64,000 nucleotides of DNA from Nocardioides cremeus (GTDB taxonomy: Bacteria > Actinomycetota > Actinomycetes > Propionibacteriales > Nocardioidaceae). The stretch spans positions 1 through 64,000 of the forward strand of contig NZ_JAULSC010000020.1 in the NCBI RefSeq assembly GCF_030518195.1. Direction: 5' to 3'. The number at the start of each line of letters is the position of its first letter. Position 1 is the stretch's first letter. Below the pieces are notes generated by a model. That model had not been told where the DNA came from and searched no databases. It saw only the letters and a program-made list of their open reading frames with translations. Shown here piece by piece: positions 25,241 to 33,828 of this stretch. The translations under genes and the position numbers were made by a program.

Positions 25241-25415
25241 AGCGTTCCCTCCCCGGACGGCTGCGGGCAGCGTCGGGGCCCCGGCGCTGCGACCACTCAA
25301 CGCGGGTGCGGGCCGAAGGTCCCGCTCCCGGGCCGACAACCGTCCGAAGATGACCCGTCCGGGCGCCGGCATGGCCCGTTCGGACTACCCCGGGGGGTGT
25401 GTGTCCGGGGCAGCC

Positions 25416-25439
25416 GGGCAGTCAGTCGGGCAGTCAGTC
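25416..25439. repeat. Two tandem 12-bp units GGGCAGTCAGTC
   Basis: Two exact direct copies (25416-25427, 25428-25439) overlap the stop codon (25434-25436) of the App1 family gene and are followed by a partial third. They lie downstream of that gene in the gap before the STAS gene. No function seen. Confidence 0.5.
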
Positions 25440-26483
25440 GAGCAGTCCCAGGCGCCGTGCCTCGACGCGCAGCTCGTCCCCGTCGTCGCCGTACCCGGTC
25501 GCGGTGTCGGGCCCGGCCCCCTGCGCCTTGGCGTCGAGGTGGCCGTAGCGCGCGACCTGCTCGCCGAGGCTGAGCCGGCGGATCAGCACGGCCTCGACCC
25601 TGCCCGGGTGCTCGGCGGCGGTCTCGGCGTAGATGTCGGGGTCGTGCTGGCCGTCGTCGCCGACCAGGACCCAGCGCAGCTGCGGGAAGTCCTCCATCAG
25701 CCGACGCAGGGCGGTCGCCTTGTGCCGCTGGCCGGAGCGGAACCAGCCGCGGGGCGTGGGCCCCCAGTCGGTGAGCAGCGCCGGGCCGGACGGGTAGTCG
25801 TGGCGGGCCAGGAACCGCCCGATCGCCCCCGCGACGTTCCATGCGCCGGTGGAGAGGTAGACCACGAACGTGTCGGGCCGCTCGGCGAGCAGGTCGCGGT
25901 AGAGCCCGGCCATGCCCGGCACCGGCAGCCGGTCGACCTCGCGGGTGACGAAGGCGTTGCGGAAGGCGACCAGCGGGCGCGGCAGCATCGTGATCATCAC
26001 GGTGTCGTCGACGTCGCTGACCAGCCCGTGCCGCGTGTCGGCGGCCACGACCCGCAGCTGCGCGGTCGTCCCCGCCCCGTCGGTGCTGTCGGGCCCGTCG
26101 ACCAGCAGCCGCGCGGTGGCCCAGCCCGGCGCCAGGTCGGCCGGCAGCCGCACGTCGACGTAGCCCTCGCGGTCGGACTCCACCCGGGTGCTGACACCGC
26201 CGACCTCGACAGTGACGGGTACGTCGGCTGCCGACTGGGCCACGAACCTGCGCCAGCCCCGGGCGTCCTCGGGGTGCCGCGCGGCCAGGCTGTCCTCGGG
26301 CACCAGCACCACCCGCGCCAGCACCCGCACCCACTCGCCCTCGAGGCCGTAGCCCACGTAGGCCACCACCCGCGGCACCCAGCCGGCCCGGCGCAGGCCT
26401 CCGCCCACCAGCCGCTGCACCGCGTCCTCGGCGCGGATCGCGAGGTGGTCGACGCGCTCGACCGGCCCGGGGTGCCTGCTCAT
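25434..26483 (-). CDS. App1-family phosphatidate phosphatase (DUF2183)
   Basis: A 349-residue protein with the DUF2183/App1 signature: SDVDDTVMITMLPRP near residue 160, the HAD-like DxDxT nucleophile loop. FVVYLSTGAWNVAG near 215 and WVLVGDDGQHDPDIYAE near 285 are further HAD motifs. Yeast App1 dephosphorylates phosphatidic acid; the bacterial role is uncertain. ATG 26483 is chosen, though a GTG 18 bases earlier is also open and neither has a clear ribosome site. It is divergent from the FAD oxidoreductase gene. Confidence 0.85.
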   Translation of the reverse strand: MSRHPGPVERVDHLAIRAEDAVQRLVGGGLRRAGWVPRVVAYVGYGLEGEWVRVLARVVLVPEDSLAARHPEDARGWRRFVAQSAADVPVTVEVGGVSTRVESDREGYVDVRLPADLAPGWATARLLVDGPDSTDGAGTTAQLRVVAADTRHGLVSDVDDTVMITMLPRPLVAFRNAFVTREVDRLPVPGMAGLYRDLLAERPDTFVVYLSTGAWNVAGAIGRFLARHDYPSGPALLTDWGPTPRGWFRSGQRHKATALRRLMEDFPQLRWVLVGDDGQHDPDIYAETAAEHPGRVEAVLIRRLSLGEQVARYGHLDAKAQGAGPDTATGYGDDGDELRVEARRLGLLD

Positions 26484-26550
26484 CGGCCCAGCGAAGCACA
26501 CCGGACGCCGCCCGGGGCACCCCTGGGGCAGCCCTGGCTAGGCTTCGCGG

Positions 26551-27645
26551 GTGCCGGACCCCCAGACGCTGCTCCTCGTCGGAGCCGGTCACACCCACCT
26601 GCACCTGCTGCGCCACGCCGACCGGCTGCGCGCCGCCGGCTGGAGGGTCGAGCTGCTCGCGCCGCGCTGGTTCGACTACAGCGGCGTCGGCTCCGCGGTC
26701 GCCACCGGCGCGCTGCCCCTGGAGGCCGGCCGGCTCGACGTGGCCGGGCTGGCCGCGCGCGGCGGCGTACGCCACCACGTCGACACGCTGGCCGGCCTCG
26801 ACCCGCGGGGCCGGGTCGCGACGACCGCGACCGGGCAGCGGCTGGGCTACGACGTGGTCTCGATCGGGATCGGCTCGGTGACCTCCGACCTCGGGGTGCC
26901 GGTCGGGGCCGGCGTGGTCGGGGTCAAGCCCCTCGCCGGCCTGCAGACCCTCGCCGGGCGGCTGCCCGACGAGGGGGCCGCGGTCGTCACCGTCGTCGGC
27001 GCCGGGCCGTCGGGGCTCGAGCTCGCCGCCCAGCTCTCGACGCGTGCCGGGGTGCGCGGCGTGCGACTGGTCGACGGCGGTGACGTGGTCGGCCCGTCGC
27101 TGCCCACCGGCGCGCGGCGCCACGTCGAGCGGGTGCTCGCGCGGCGCGGCGTCGAGGTGCTGCTGGCAGCTCGCGTGGAGCGCCTCGACCCGACCAGCGT
27201 GACGCTCGCCGACGGCCGGGTGCTCGAGCACGACCTCGCCGTGCTCGCCGGCGGCCTGGCGGCGCCGCCGCTGGTGGCCGACCTCGGCCTCGGCGACGAG
27301 CGCGGCGTGCCGGTGCGCGCCACCCTGCAGCACGTCGAGCACGACGACGTGTACGCCGTCGGCGACTGCGCCCGCTTCACGCCCCGGCCGCTGCCGCGCA
27401 TCGGCGTGCACGGGGTGCGGCAGGCGCCGGTGCTGCTCGCCGCCCTGGAGGCCCGCGGCCGTGGCGAGGACGCCGGCCAGCACGTCTACCGCCCGCGGGA
27501 GCACTTCCTCTCGGTGCTCGACCTCGGCGCCGGGCACGCGCTGGCCGCCCGCGGGCGCTGGTGGTGGGGCGGGCGCGGGGCACTGATGCTCAAGCGCCGC
27601 ATCGACCGCCGCTGGATCGAGTCCTACCGCGCCGCCGGGGGCTGA
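26551..27645 (+). CDS. FAD/NAD(P)-dependent pyridine nucleotide oxidoreductase
   Basis: A 364-residue flavoprotein. It has an FAD-binding start LLLVGAGHTHLHLLRH (a GxGxxx variant seen in NDH-2/SelD-fused oxidoreductases), a second dinucleotide fold VVTVVGAGPSGLELAAQLS near residue 145, and a C-terminal FAD contact DVYAVGDCARF near 267. This matches the Ndh-like group that oxidises NAD(P)H with a quinone or unknown acceptor. GTG start at 26551. It is 25 bases from the convergent VOC gene. Electron acceptor not deducible. Confidence 0.82.
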   Translation: MPDPQTLLLVGAGHTHLHLLRHADRLRAAGWRVELLAPRWFDYSGVGSAVATGALPLEAGRLDVAGLAARGGVRHHVDTLAGLDPRGRVATTATGQRLGYDVVSIGIGSVTSDLGVPVGAGVVGVKPLAGLQTLAGRLPDEGAAVVTVVGAGPSGLELAAQLSTRAGVRGVRLVDGGDVVGPSLPTGARRHVERVLARRGVEVLLAARVERLDPTSVTLADGRVLEHDLAVLAGGLAAPPLVADLGLGDERGVPVRATLQHVEHDDVYAVGDCARFTPRPLPRIGVHGVRQAPVLLAALEARGRGEDAGQHVYRPREHFLSVLDLGAGHALAARGRWWWGGRGALMLKRRIDRRWIESYRAAGG

Positions 27646-27669
27646 GGGGCAGCCCGGCCTCAGGCCCGC

Positions 27670-28083
27670 TCAGCCGGGTTGCCCGCCCTCGACGGCGATG
27701 TTGACCAGCCAGATGATGCCGAACCGGTCGGCGCACTGCCCGAAGACGTCGCCCCAGGCCTGCAGTGCCAGCGGCACGTGCACCTCGCCGCCCTGCGAGA
27801 GCCCGTCGAACCAGCCGCGCAACCGGTCCTCGTCGTCGCCGGAGAGGCTCACGCGCACCGTGCTGCCGGGCTCGACCACCTCGCCGGGCGGGATGTCGGA
27901 TGCCATCAGGGTCAGCCCGTCGGGTGTCGCGAGATGGGCGTGCATGACCTTCGCGGCCAGGTCGCCCTCGGCGCCCATGTCGCCGAAGGTCATCACGCTC
28001 AGCTCGCCGCCGAAGACGGACTGGTAGAGCGTCATCGCCTCCCGGGCGGTGCCGTCGAGGGTCAGGTAGGGGTTCAGCAGCAC
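27670..28083 (-). CDS. VOC-family PhnB-like glyoxalase-fold protein
   Basis: A 137-residue protein with the PhnB/VOC pattern: LLNPYLTLDGTAREAMTLYQSVFGGEL, MHAHLATPDGLTLMASDIPPG and a C-terminal FGIIWLVNI. These bacterial PhnB-like proteins have the glyoxalase/bleomycin-resistance fold and often unknown function. GTG at 28083 is preferred because GGAGG lies about ten bases upstream; an earlier GTG six bases upstream is also possible. The longer frame to 28116 lacks a ribosome site. Confidence 0.82.
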   Translation of the reverse strand: MLLNPYLTLDGTAREAMTLYQSVFGGELSVMTFGDMGAEGDLAAKVMHAHLATPDGLTLMASDIPPGEVVEPGSTVRVSLSGDDEDRLRGWFDGLSQGGEVHVPLALQAWGDVFGQCADRFGIIWLVNIAVEGGQPG

Positions 28084-28288
28084 GGGCACGGGTCCTCCAG
28101 GGAGTCGTTCGATCACGGGTGTGCCTGCTACGACCGGCCTCGAGCAGCAGAGTCATCGGGGGTATCGGGGGTCATCGGCCGTCCCTCGTTCGGGTGAAGT
28201 TCGCCGACCCCGTGGTGGGGTGAGCCGACGCCGCCTACAGTGCTTGGTGCGGGCACCGGGGCCCGCCAGGACGAGCGGAGACGAGCAC

Positions 28289-29659
28289 GTGCGGGCCGGC
28301 ATCCACCAGAGCATCACGGCGATCAGCGCCGCTGCCTGCGTCGCGCTCGCGGGCGGCCTGACCGCCGCAGTGACCGGGGGAGCGGCCGTCGCGGCCGTGC
28401 CCACCACCCGCACCGCCCCCACCCAGCACAGCACCGTCGTGGTGCGCGGGCTGGCCTTCCCCGAGGGGCGCGCCATGCGCCTGGGACTGGTCGGCTGCGA
28501 CAACGTCTACGAGCGGGTCGCCGAGTCGCCCCAGGCGATGATCGGCGCCGGCCCCGGCAGCGCCCCGGCCGGCGAGCGGGTGCTGGGCTACGACCTCGTC
28601 GGCGGCAACGCCCTGGGTCCGCTGAGCTACGTCTCGTCGGTGGCGCAGACCCAGAGCGCCGGGCTGACGGCGTACGCCGAGCAGGGCACCACGGGCGTGG
28701 TGTGGGCCGGCTACCAGGAGCCCGCCGACCGGCGCACCGGCCGGGTCTGGTTCGGGCGAGCCGAGGTGGTGGTGCCGCCGGGCCAGTGGACCCGCATCGA
28801 GGCCACCGACCTGACCTACAGCTGGAGCAAGTGGGACATGTACGCCCAGGCCCCGGTCGCTGACTCCGTGGACGAGGGTGCTGCTGAGGAGCCCGTGCCC
28901 GACGGCACCCTGGCCGACATGGTGCTGCGCCACCGCGGCGACGGCGCCGGCTTCGTGATGACCGGCCTGGGCTGCGACGGCAACGAGTTCGCGATCGACG
29001 CGCTGCGGCTGCACACCGCCGGCACCGCGACGACGTACGACATCGAGGGCCTGGCAACCAGCGTGACGATGCCGCCCCCGCCCGCGCGCCGCGCCGAGGC
29101 CGGGCAGCCCGTCGAGCTGCGCGGCACGCTCGTGGACAGCACCGGCACCCCACTGAGCGGGGTGAGCATGCGCCTGGAGTCGCGCGCGGTCGGTGCCACC
29201 GGTTGGAAGCTCGACCAGGTGGTCGACGTCGTCAACGGCGCAGCCGTGGCGCAGGTGCAGCCCGAGCGGGCCACAAGCTACCGCTGGCGCTTCGTCGACC
29301 GGCCGATGGCCGAGGGCAGCGTCTCGGCGGCCGTCACCATCGAGGCGGGCGAGCCGGGGGCGTCGGGCACGCCGAGCCCCGACCCGACCGGCAGCGCCTC
29401 GCAGTCACCCTCGCCGAGCCCCGGCCAGGGCGCCGCGCCGAGCACCGGCCCGCAGCCGACGAAGAGCGCTGGACCGACGAAGAGCGCCGGTCCCACGAAG
29501 AGCCCGACGTCCGCGGCGCCCAGCACGACCGCCGAGCCGACGAAGACGCCCGAGCCGACGAAGAGCGCCGCTCCCAGCGGGAGCCCGAGCGCCAGCGCCG
29601 ATCCCAGCACCACGGCGTCTCCGGGCGCCTCGGCCACCCCGCCGGTCGACCCGACCTGA
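28289..29659 (+). CDS. Secreted protein with Pro/Thr/Ser-rich C-terminal tail
   Basis: A 456-residue protein with a signal peptide (residues ~1-35, hydrophobic core AISAAACVALAGGLTAAV), a beta-rich globular domain, an Ig-like domain near 265-350, and a 90-residue low-complexity tail with PTKSAGPTKSAGPTKSPT repeats. There is no LPxTG or transmembrane anchor, so it is probably released or loosely wall-bound. The GTG start begins the signal peptide. Function unknown; the tail is typical of cell-wall-spanning linkers. Confidence 0.65.
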   Translation: MRAGIHQSITAISAAACVALAGGLTAAVTGGAAVAAVPTTRTAPTQHSTVVVRGLAFPEGRAMRLGLVGCDNVYERVAESPQAMIGAGPGSAPAGERVLGYDLVGGNALGPLSYVSSVAQTQSAGLTAYAEQGTTGVVWAGYQEPADRRTGRVWFGRAEVVVPPGQWTRIEATDLTYSWSKWDMYAQAPVADSVDEGAAEEPVPDGTLADMVLRHRGDGAGFVMTGLGCDGNEFAIDALRLHTAGTATTYDIEGLATSVTMPPPPARRAEAGQPVELRGTLVDSTGTPLSGVSMRLESRAVGATGWKLDQVVDVVNGAAVAQVQPERATSYRWRFVDRPMAEGSVSAAVTIEAGEPGASGTPSPDPTGSASQSPSPSPGQGAAPSTGPQPTKSAGPTKSAGPTKSPTSAAPSTTAEPTKTPEPTKSAAPSGSPSASADPSTTASPGASATPPVDPT

Positions 29660-29700
29660 CCCGCGCGCGTCGGGGGCCGCGCGAGCGGCGTACAACGAGA

Positions 29701-29739
29701 ACGAGCGCCGGCGAGGGGTGCCTCCTCGCCGACGCTCGT
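29701..29739. terminator. Long hairpin between convergent genes
   Basis: ACGAGCGCCGGCGAGG pairs with CCTCGCCGACGCTCGT (16 bp, one mismatch) around a seven-base loop. It lies 42 bases after the secreted protein stop and 23 bases before the GlsB stop on the other strand. Symmetry and place suit a bidirectional terminator. No T-run, as usual in high-GC genomes. Confidence 0.68.
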
Positions 29740-29761
29740 GCCACGTGCTGACCGGGTGTGG

Positions 29762-30034
29762 TCAGACGCGGGTCTTCTTTCCCTTCGACGACATGCCCTC
29801 GGCGACGCCGATCAGCAGCACGGCGGCGACCACGGCGATGACGAAGCCGAGCACGTTGAGCTCGAAGATGTCGCCGGTGCCCAGGGCGCTGGCCGCGATG
29901 CCTCCGATGAGGGCACCCACCACACCCAGGGCGAGCGTGCCGAGCAGGCCGAGCGCCTGCTTGCCGGGCTTGATGAGCCGGGCGAGCGCGCCGATGATCA
30001 GGCCCACGACGAGCAGTCCGATGATGTTGAACAT
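29762..30034 (-). CDS. GlsB/YeaQ/YmgE family small membrane protein
   Basis: A 90-residue protein with three glycine-rich membrane helices (IIGLLVVGLIIGALARL, LGVVGALIGGIAASALG, LGFVIAVVAAVLLIGVAEGM) and a basic tail KGKKTRV. This matches the transglycosylase-associated/GlsB stress protein family, thought to respond to envelope or general stress. ATG 30034 with AGGAGG ten bases upstream, an unusually strong ribosome site for this window. It stands alone. Confidence 0.9.
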   Translation of the reverse strand: MFNIIGLLVVGLIIGALARLIKPGKQALGLLGTLALGVVGALIGGIAASALGTGDIFELNVLGFVIAVVAAVLLIGVAEGMSSKGKKTRV

Positions 30035-30190
30035 GATGTGTCCCTCCTAGTCGTCCGTTGTTCGGACGGCATACCGACGTTACGTGATCGCGCGCAGCCG
30101 CAGGTTCACCCGTTAGGGCTGCCACCTGCTGCGGGCGGTGTACGACGAGGCATCCCGGCCGACGTGCTCGGCCGCGTAGGCTCGCACCCC

Positions 30191-31339
30191 GTGCAGTGCG
30201 ACTACTTCGACGCCGGCGCGTGCGCCTCGTGCACGTGGATGGGCCGCGCCTACGCCGACCAGGTCGCCGACAAGCAGCGGCACGTGGAGCAGGTGCTCGC
30301 GCCCGCTCTGGAGGGGCGAGCGCCCGTGGCCTGGCTGCCCCCGGCGACCGGGCCCGAGGAGGGCTTCCGCAACAAGGCCAAGATGGTCGTCGCCGGCACC
30401 GTCGACGCCCCGACCCTGGGTATCCTCGGCGCCGACGGGCGCGGCGTCGACCTGCGCCACTGCGGGCTGCACGAGCCGGGGCTGCACGACGCCCTGCCGG
30501 TGCTCGCCGAGCACGTGGTGCGCGCGCGCCTGGCGCCGTACGACGTCGGCAGCCGTCGCGGCGAGCTCAAGCACCTGCTGGTCACCCGCTCGCCCGACGG
30601 CGAGCTGATGGTGCGCTGGGTGCTGCGCTCCACCGAGCCCGAGGCGCGGCTGCGCAAGCACCTCGGCTGGCTGCTCGAGCGGCTGCCGGTGGCGGTGGCC
30701 TCGATCAACGTGCAGCCCGAGCACAAGGCGGTGCTCGAGGGGGAGCGCGAGATCGTGCTCACCGAGCAGTCGACGCTGACGATGCGGCTCGACGTGGGGG
30801 AAGGGCTGCGGCTGCACCTGCGCCCGCAGTCGTTCTTCCAGACGAACACCACGGTCGCGACCGCGCTCTACGAGCAGGCCCGGGCCTGGGTCTCCGAGAC
30901 CGAGCCCGCCTCGGTGTGGGACCTCTACTCCGGCGTCGGCGGCTTCGCCCTGGCGCTCGCCGGCCCCCATCGGTCGGTTACCGGCGTCGAGATCGCGCCC
31001 GAGGCGGTCGCCTCGGCGCAGCTGTCGGCGGCGGAGGCAGGGCTCGACCGGGCGCGCTTCGTGGCCGCCGACGCCACCGCCTGGGCGCTCGAGCAGCCCC
31101 CGGCGACCCACCCCGACCTGGTCGTGGTCAACCCGCCCCGGCGCGGCATCGGCCCCGCCCTCACCGGCTGGCTCGAGTCGTCGGGGGTGCGCGACGTCCT
31201 CTACTCCAGCTGCAACGCCACCAGCCTGGCCCGCGACCTGGCCGCGCTGCCGTCGTACGACGTCGAGGCCGCCCGCCTGCTCGACATGTTCCCCCAGACC
31301 ACCCACCACGAGGTGCTGGTACGGCTGCGCCGGCGCTGA
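30191..31339 (+). CDS. rlmC: 23S rRNA uracil-C5 methyltransferase (RlmC/RumB type)
   Basis: A 382-residue RNA m5U methyltransferase. The N-terminal 4Fe-4S cysteine set (CDYFDAGACASC plus a later LRHCGLH) has the RlmC/RumB spacing without a TRAM domain. SAM motif I is VWDLYSGVGGFALAL near residue 243. NPPRRG is near 317. The catalytic cysteine lies in LYSSCNATSLARDL near 340. RlmC methylates U747 of 23S rRNA in E. coli; the exact target here is inferred. GTG start at 30191 begins at the first cluster cysteine. No operon partner. Confidence 0.85.
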   Translation: MQCDYFDAGACASCTWMGRAYADQVADKQRHVEQVLAPALEGRAPVAWLPPATGPEEGFRNKAKMVVAGTVDAPTLGILGADGRGVDLRHCGLHEPGLHDALPVLAEHVVRARLAPYDVGSRRGELKHLLVTRSPDGELMVRWVLRSTEPEARLRKHLGWLLERLPVAVASINVQPEHKAVLEGEREIVLTEQSTLTMRLDVGEGLRLHLRPQSFFQTNTTVATALYEQARAWVSETEPASVWDLYSGVGGFALALAGPHRSVTGVEIAPEAVASAQLSAAEAGLDRARFVAADATAWALEQPPATHPDLVVVNPPRRGIGPALTGWLESSGVRDVLYSSCNATSLARDLAALPSYDVEAARLLDMFPQTTHHEVLVRLRRR

Positions 31340-31344
31340 GCCTC

Positions 31345-31446
31345 CTGCGGGAGTTTTATCGGCCGGCCGATGAACCTGGCGGGTGGACGACGAAACTTCA
31401 TCGGCCACCCAGGAGCTTTGTCGGCCGGCCGATGAAACTCCCGCGG
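31345..31446. repeat. Long inverted repeat with twin GGCCGGCC cores
   Basis: The left arm (31345-31370) and the reverse complement of the right arm (31421-31446) match at 24 of 26 bases around GGGAGTTTtATCGGCCGGCC. A degenerate middle copy CGAAACTTCATCGGCC lies between them. It starts six bases after the rlmC-type gene stop. It could be a terminator or a mobile repeat; the ORFs across it give unrelated sequence. Confidence 0.65.
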
Positions 31447-31529
31447 CCGCCGTGCGCCACGTCTCGTCCACAGGGGAGGCCGGGGCGGGGGGCTGCACAG
31501 GGGGAGGGGTGCGTGGGTACGGTCGGAGG

Positions 31530-32024
31530 GTGAGCGCCACCGACTACTGCGACCTGTGCGACCTCCCGCTCTCGACCTGCGTGCACGGGATGCCCACGCC
31601 CGTGGAGCCGCCCCCGCCGGCCAAGAAGGCGCCGCCGAAGGCCTCGCCCGTCACCCGGCGGCGTACGACGACCGCGAGCTCGGGCGCGGCCTCCGGCTCC
31701 AGCGCGCCCGCGGCCCCGGCGCGACCGCGGCGGCGTACCCCCGCGGTCGACTTCAAGCCCTGGATCGTCAAGCTGCTGCAGGAGGCCGGCGGGCAGGCGG
31801 AGTCGGACGACCTGCTCACCGACCTCGAAGCGCGCCTGGGTGAGGTGCTGCGCCCCGGCGACCGCGAGAGCGGCCCGACCGGCGAGCTGCGCTGGCGCAC
31901 CGCGGCCCGCACCGCCCGCAAGGAGCTCGCCGACGACGGCCTGCTGCTCGCGCCCCGCCCCGGCACCTGGGCGCTGACCGACCGCGGTCGCGTCGAGTGG
32001 GTGCCCGACCTGCCCTCCGCCTGA
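31530..32024 (+). CDS. Small Cys-motif/winged-helix protein of unknown function
   Basis: A 164-residue protein. The N-terminus has CDLCDLPLSTCVHG, a short Cys/His cluster able to bind zinc. An Ala/Pro-rich linker with basic patches follows, then a C-terminal Mrr-N-like winged helix (FKPWIVKLLQEAGGQAESDD ... ARTARKELADDGLLL). The arrangement suggests a DNA- or protein-binding role. GTG start at 31530 lies just after GGAGG, almost too close. It sits between the inverted repeat and the ABC-F gene. Confidence 0.6.
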   Translation: MSATDYCDLCDLPLSTCVHGMPTPVEPPPPAKKAPPKASPVTRRRTTTASSGAASGSSAPAAPARPRRRTPAVDFKPWIVKLLQEAGGQAESDDLLTDLEARLGEVLRPGDRESGPTGELRWRTAARTARKELADDGLLLAPRPGTWALTDRGRVEWVPDLPSA

Positions 32025-32124
32025 CCCGCCCGAGCCACGCCCGGCCCGGCCGGACAGCGGCCCCGACCGGGCCCGACGGTTAACGACGTGACCTGAGCAC
32101 CCCGATCACGGACAATCGTCGCTC

Positions 32125-33828
32125 GTGGGTCATGTGGATGTCGCCGGTGTCAGGTACGAGCTCCCCGATGGGCGGGTGCTGCTCGACGACGTGTCGTTCC
32201 GGGTCGGCGAGGGCGCCAAGGTCGCGCTGGTCGGCGCCAACGGTGCGGGCAAGACGACGCTGCTGCGCATCGTCACCGGCGAGCTGGTCCCGCACGCCGG
32301 GGTGGTGACCCGCTCCGGCGGGCTGGGCGTGATGCGCCAGGACGTCAAGGCCGGGCTGCGCGAGGGCGCCACCGTCGCCGACCTGCTGCTCAGCGTCGCC
32401 CCGCCGCGGGTCCGCGAGGCCGCCGCGCAGGTCGAGCGGCTCGAGCTGGCGCTGATGGAGACCGACGACGAGGCCACCCAGATGCGCTACGCCGAGGCGC
32501 TGGCCGAGTACGCCGACGCCGGCGGCTACGACGTCGAGGTCACCTGGGACGTGTGCGCCACCGCCGCGCTCGGGCTCTCCTTCGACCGCGCCAAGTACCG
32601 CGAGCTCACCACCCTCAGCGGCGGCGAGCAGAAGCGGCTGGTGCTGGAGTTCCTGCTGCGCGGCCCCGACCAGGTGCTGCTGCTCGACGAGCCCGACAAC
32701 TACCTCGACGTGCCCGGCAAGATCTGGCTCGAGGGCCGCATCCGCGAGTCCGACAAGACGGTGCTGATGATCAGCCACGACCGCGAGCTGCTCGACAACA
32801 CCGCCACCCGCGTGGTCACCGTCGAGCTGGGCAGCGGCCACGGCGTCGGCAACAGCGTGTGGACCCACCCCGGCGGGTTCTCCTCCTACCACCAGGCGCG
32901 CACCGACCGGTTCGCCCGCTTCGAGGAGCTGCGCAAGCGCTGGGACGAGGAGCACGCCAAGCTCAAGGCGCTGGTGCTGCGGCTGAAGATCAAGGCCGAG
33001 TACAACGACGGCATGTCCAGCCAGTACCGCGCCGCCCAGACCCGGCTGCGCAAGTTCGAGGAGGTCGGCCCGCCCACCGAGCAGCCCCGCGAGCAGCAGG
33101 TCGCGATGCGCCTCAAGGGCGGACGCACCGGCAAGCGCGCCGTCGTCTGCGAGCAGCTGGAGATGACCGGGCTGATGAAGCCCTTCGACCTCGAGGTCTG
33201 GTACGGCGAGCGCGTGGCCGTGCTCGGCTCGAACGGCTCCGGCAAGTCGCACTTCCTGCGCCTGCTGGCCGCCGGCGGCACCGACCCCGACGTGGAGCAC
33301 CGCCCGGTCTCGGAGGTGCCGGTCAAGCCCGTGCCGCACACCGGCAAGGCCAAGCTCGGGGCCCGGGTGCGCCCGGGCTGGTTCGTGCAGACCCACGAGC
33401 ACCCCGAGCTGGTGGGCCGCACCCTGCTCGACATCCTGCACCGCGGCGACGGCCATCCCGGCGGTCGCGGCGGGCTGGGGCGCGAGCAGGCCGCGCGGGT
33501 GCTCGACCGCTACGAGCTCGCCCACGCCGGCGAGCAGACCTTCGACTCGCTCTCCGGCGGGCAGCAGGCGCGCTTCCAGATCCTGCTGCTCGAGCTGTCG
33601 GGGGCCACCCTGCTGCTGCTCGACGAGCCGACCGACAACCTCGACGTGCAGTCGGCCGAGGCGCTCGAGGAGGGGCTGGAGGCCTTCGAGGGCACCGTCC
33701 TGGCGGTCACCCACGACCGCTGGTTCGCCCGCGGCTTCGACCGGTTCCTCGTGTACGGCGCCGACGGCGAGGTCTACGAGTCGCCCGGCCCGGTGTGGGA
33801 CGAGGGCCGGGTGGTGCGGGCCCGATGA
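32125..33828 (+). CDS. ABC-F family ATPase
   Basis: A 567-residue protein with two nucleotide-binding domains and no membrane segment. Domain 1 has GANGAGKTTLL near residue 35, LSGGEQKRLVL near 168 and LLLDEPDNYLD near 190. A charged, helical inter-domain linker (~250-340) follows. Domain 2 has GSNGSGKSHFL near 370, LSGGQQARF near 475 and LLLLDEPTDNLD near 500. ABC-F proteins act on ribosomes in translation control or antibiotic protection; this one lacks hints of which. GTG start. Its stop overlaps the next start (ATGA), making an operon with the GNAT gene. Confidence 0.9.
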   Translation: MGHVDVAGVRYELPDGRVLLDDVSFRVGEGAKVALVGANGAGKTTLLRIVTGELVPHAGVVTRSGGLGVMRQDVKAGLREGATVADLLLSVAPPRVREAAAQVERLELALMETDDEATQMRYAEALAEYADAGGYDVEVTWDVCATAALGLSFDRAKYRELTTLSGGEQKRLVLEFLLRGPDQVLLLDEPDNYLDVPGKIWLEGRIRESDKTVLMISHDRELLDNTATRVVTVELGSGHGVGNSVWTHPGGFSSYHQARTDRFARFEELRKRWDEEHAKLKALVLRLKIKAEYNDGMSSQYRAAQTRLRKFEEVGPPTEQPREQQVAMRLKGGRTGKRAVVCEQLEMTGLMKPFDLEVWYGERVAVLGSNGSGKSHFLRLLAAGGTDPDVEHRPVSEVPVKPVPHTGKAKLGARVRPGWFVQTHEHPELVGRTLLDILHRGDGHPGGRGGLGREQAARVLDRYELAHAGEQTFDSLSGGQQARFQILLLELSGATLLLLDEPTDNLDVQSAEALEEGLEAFEGTVLAVTHDRWFARGFDRFLVYGADGEVYESPGPVWDEGRVVRAR

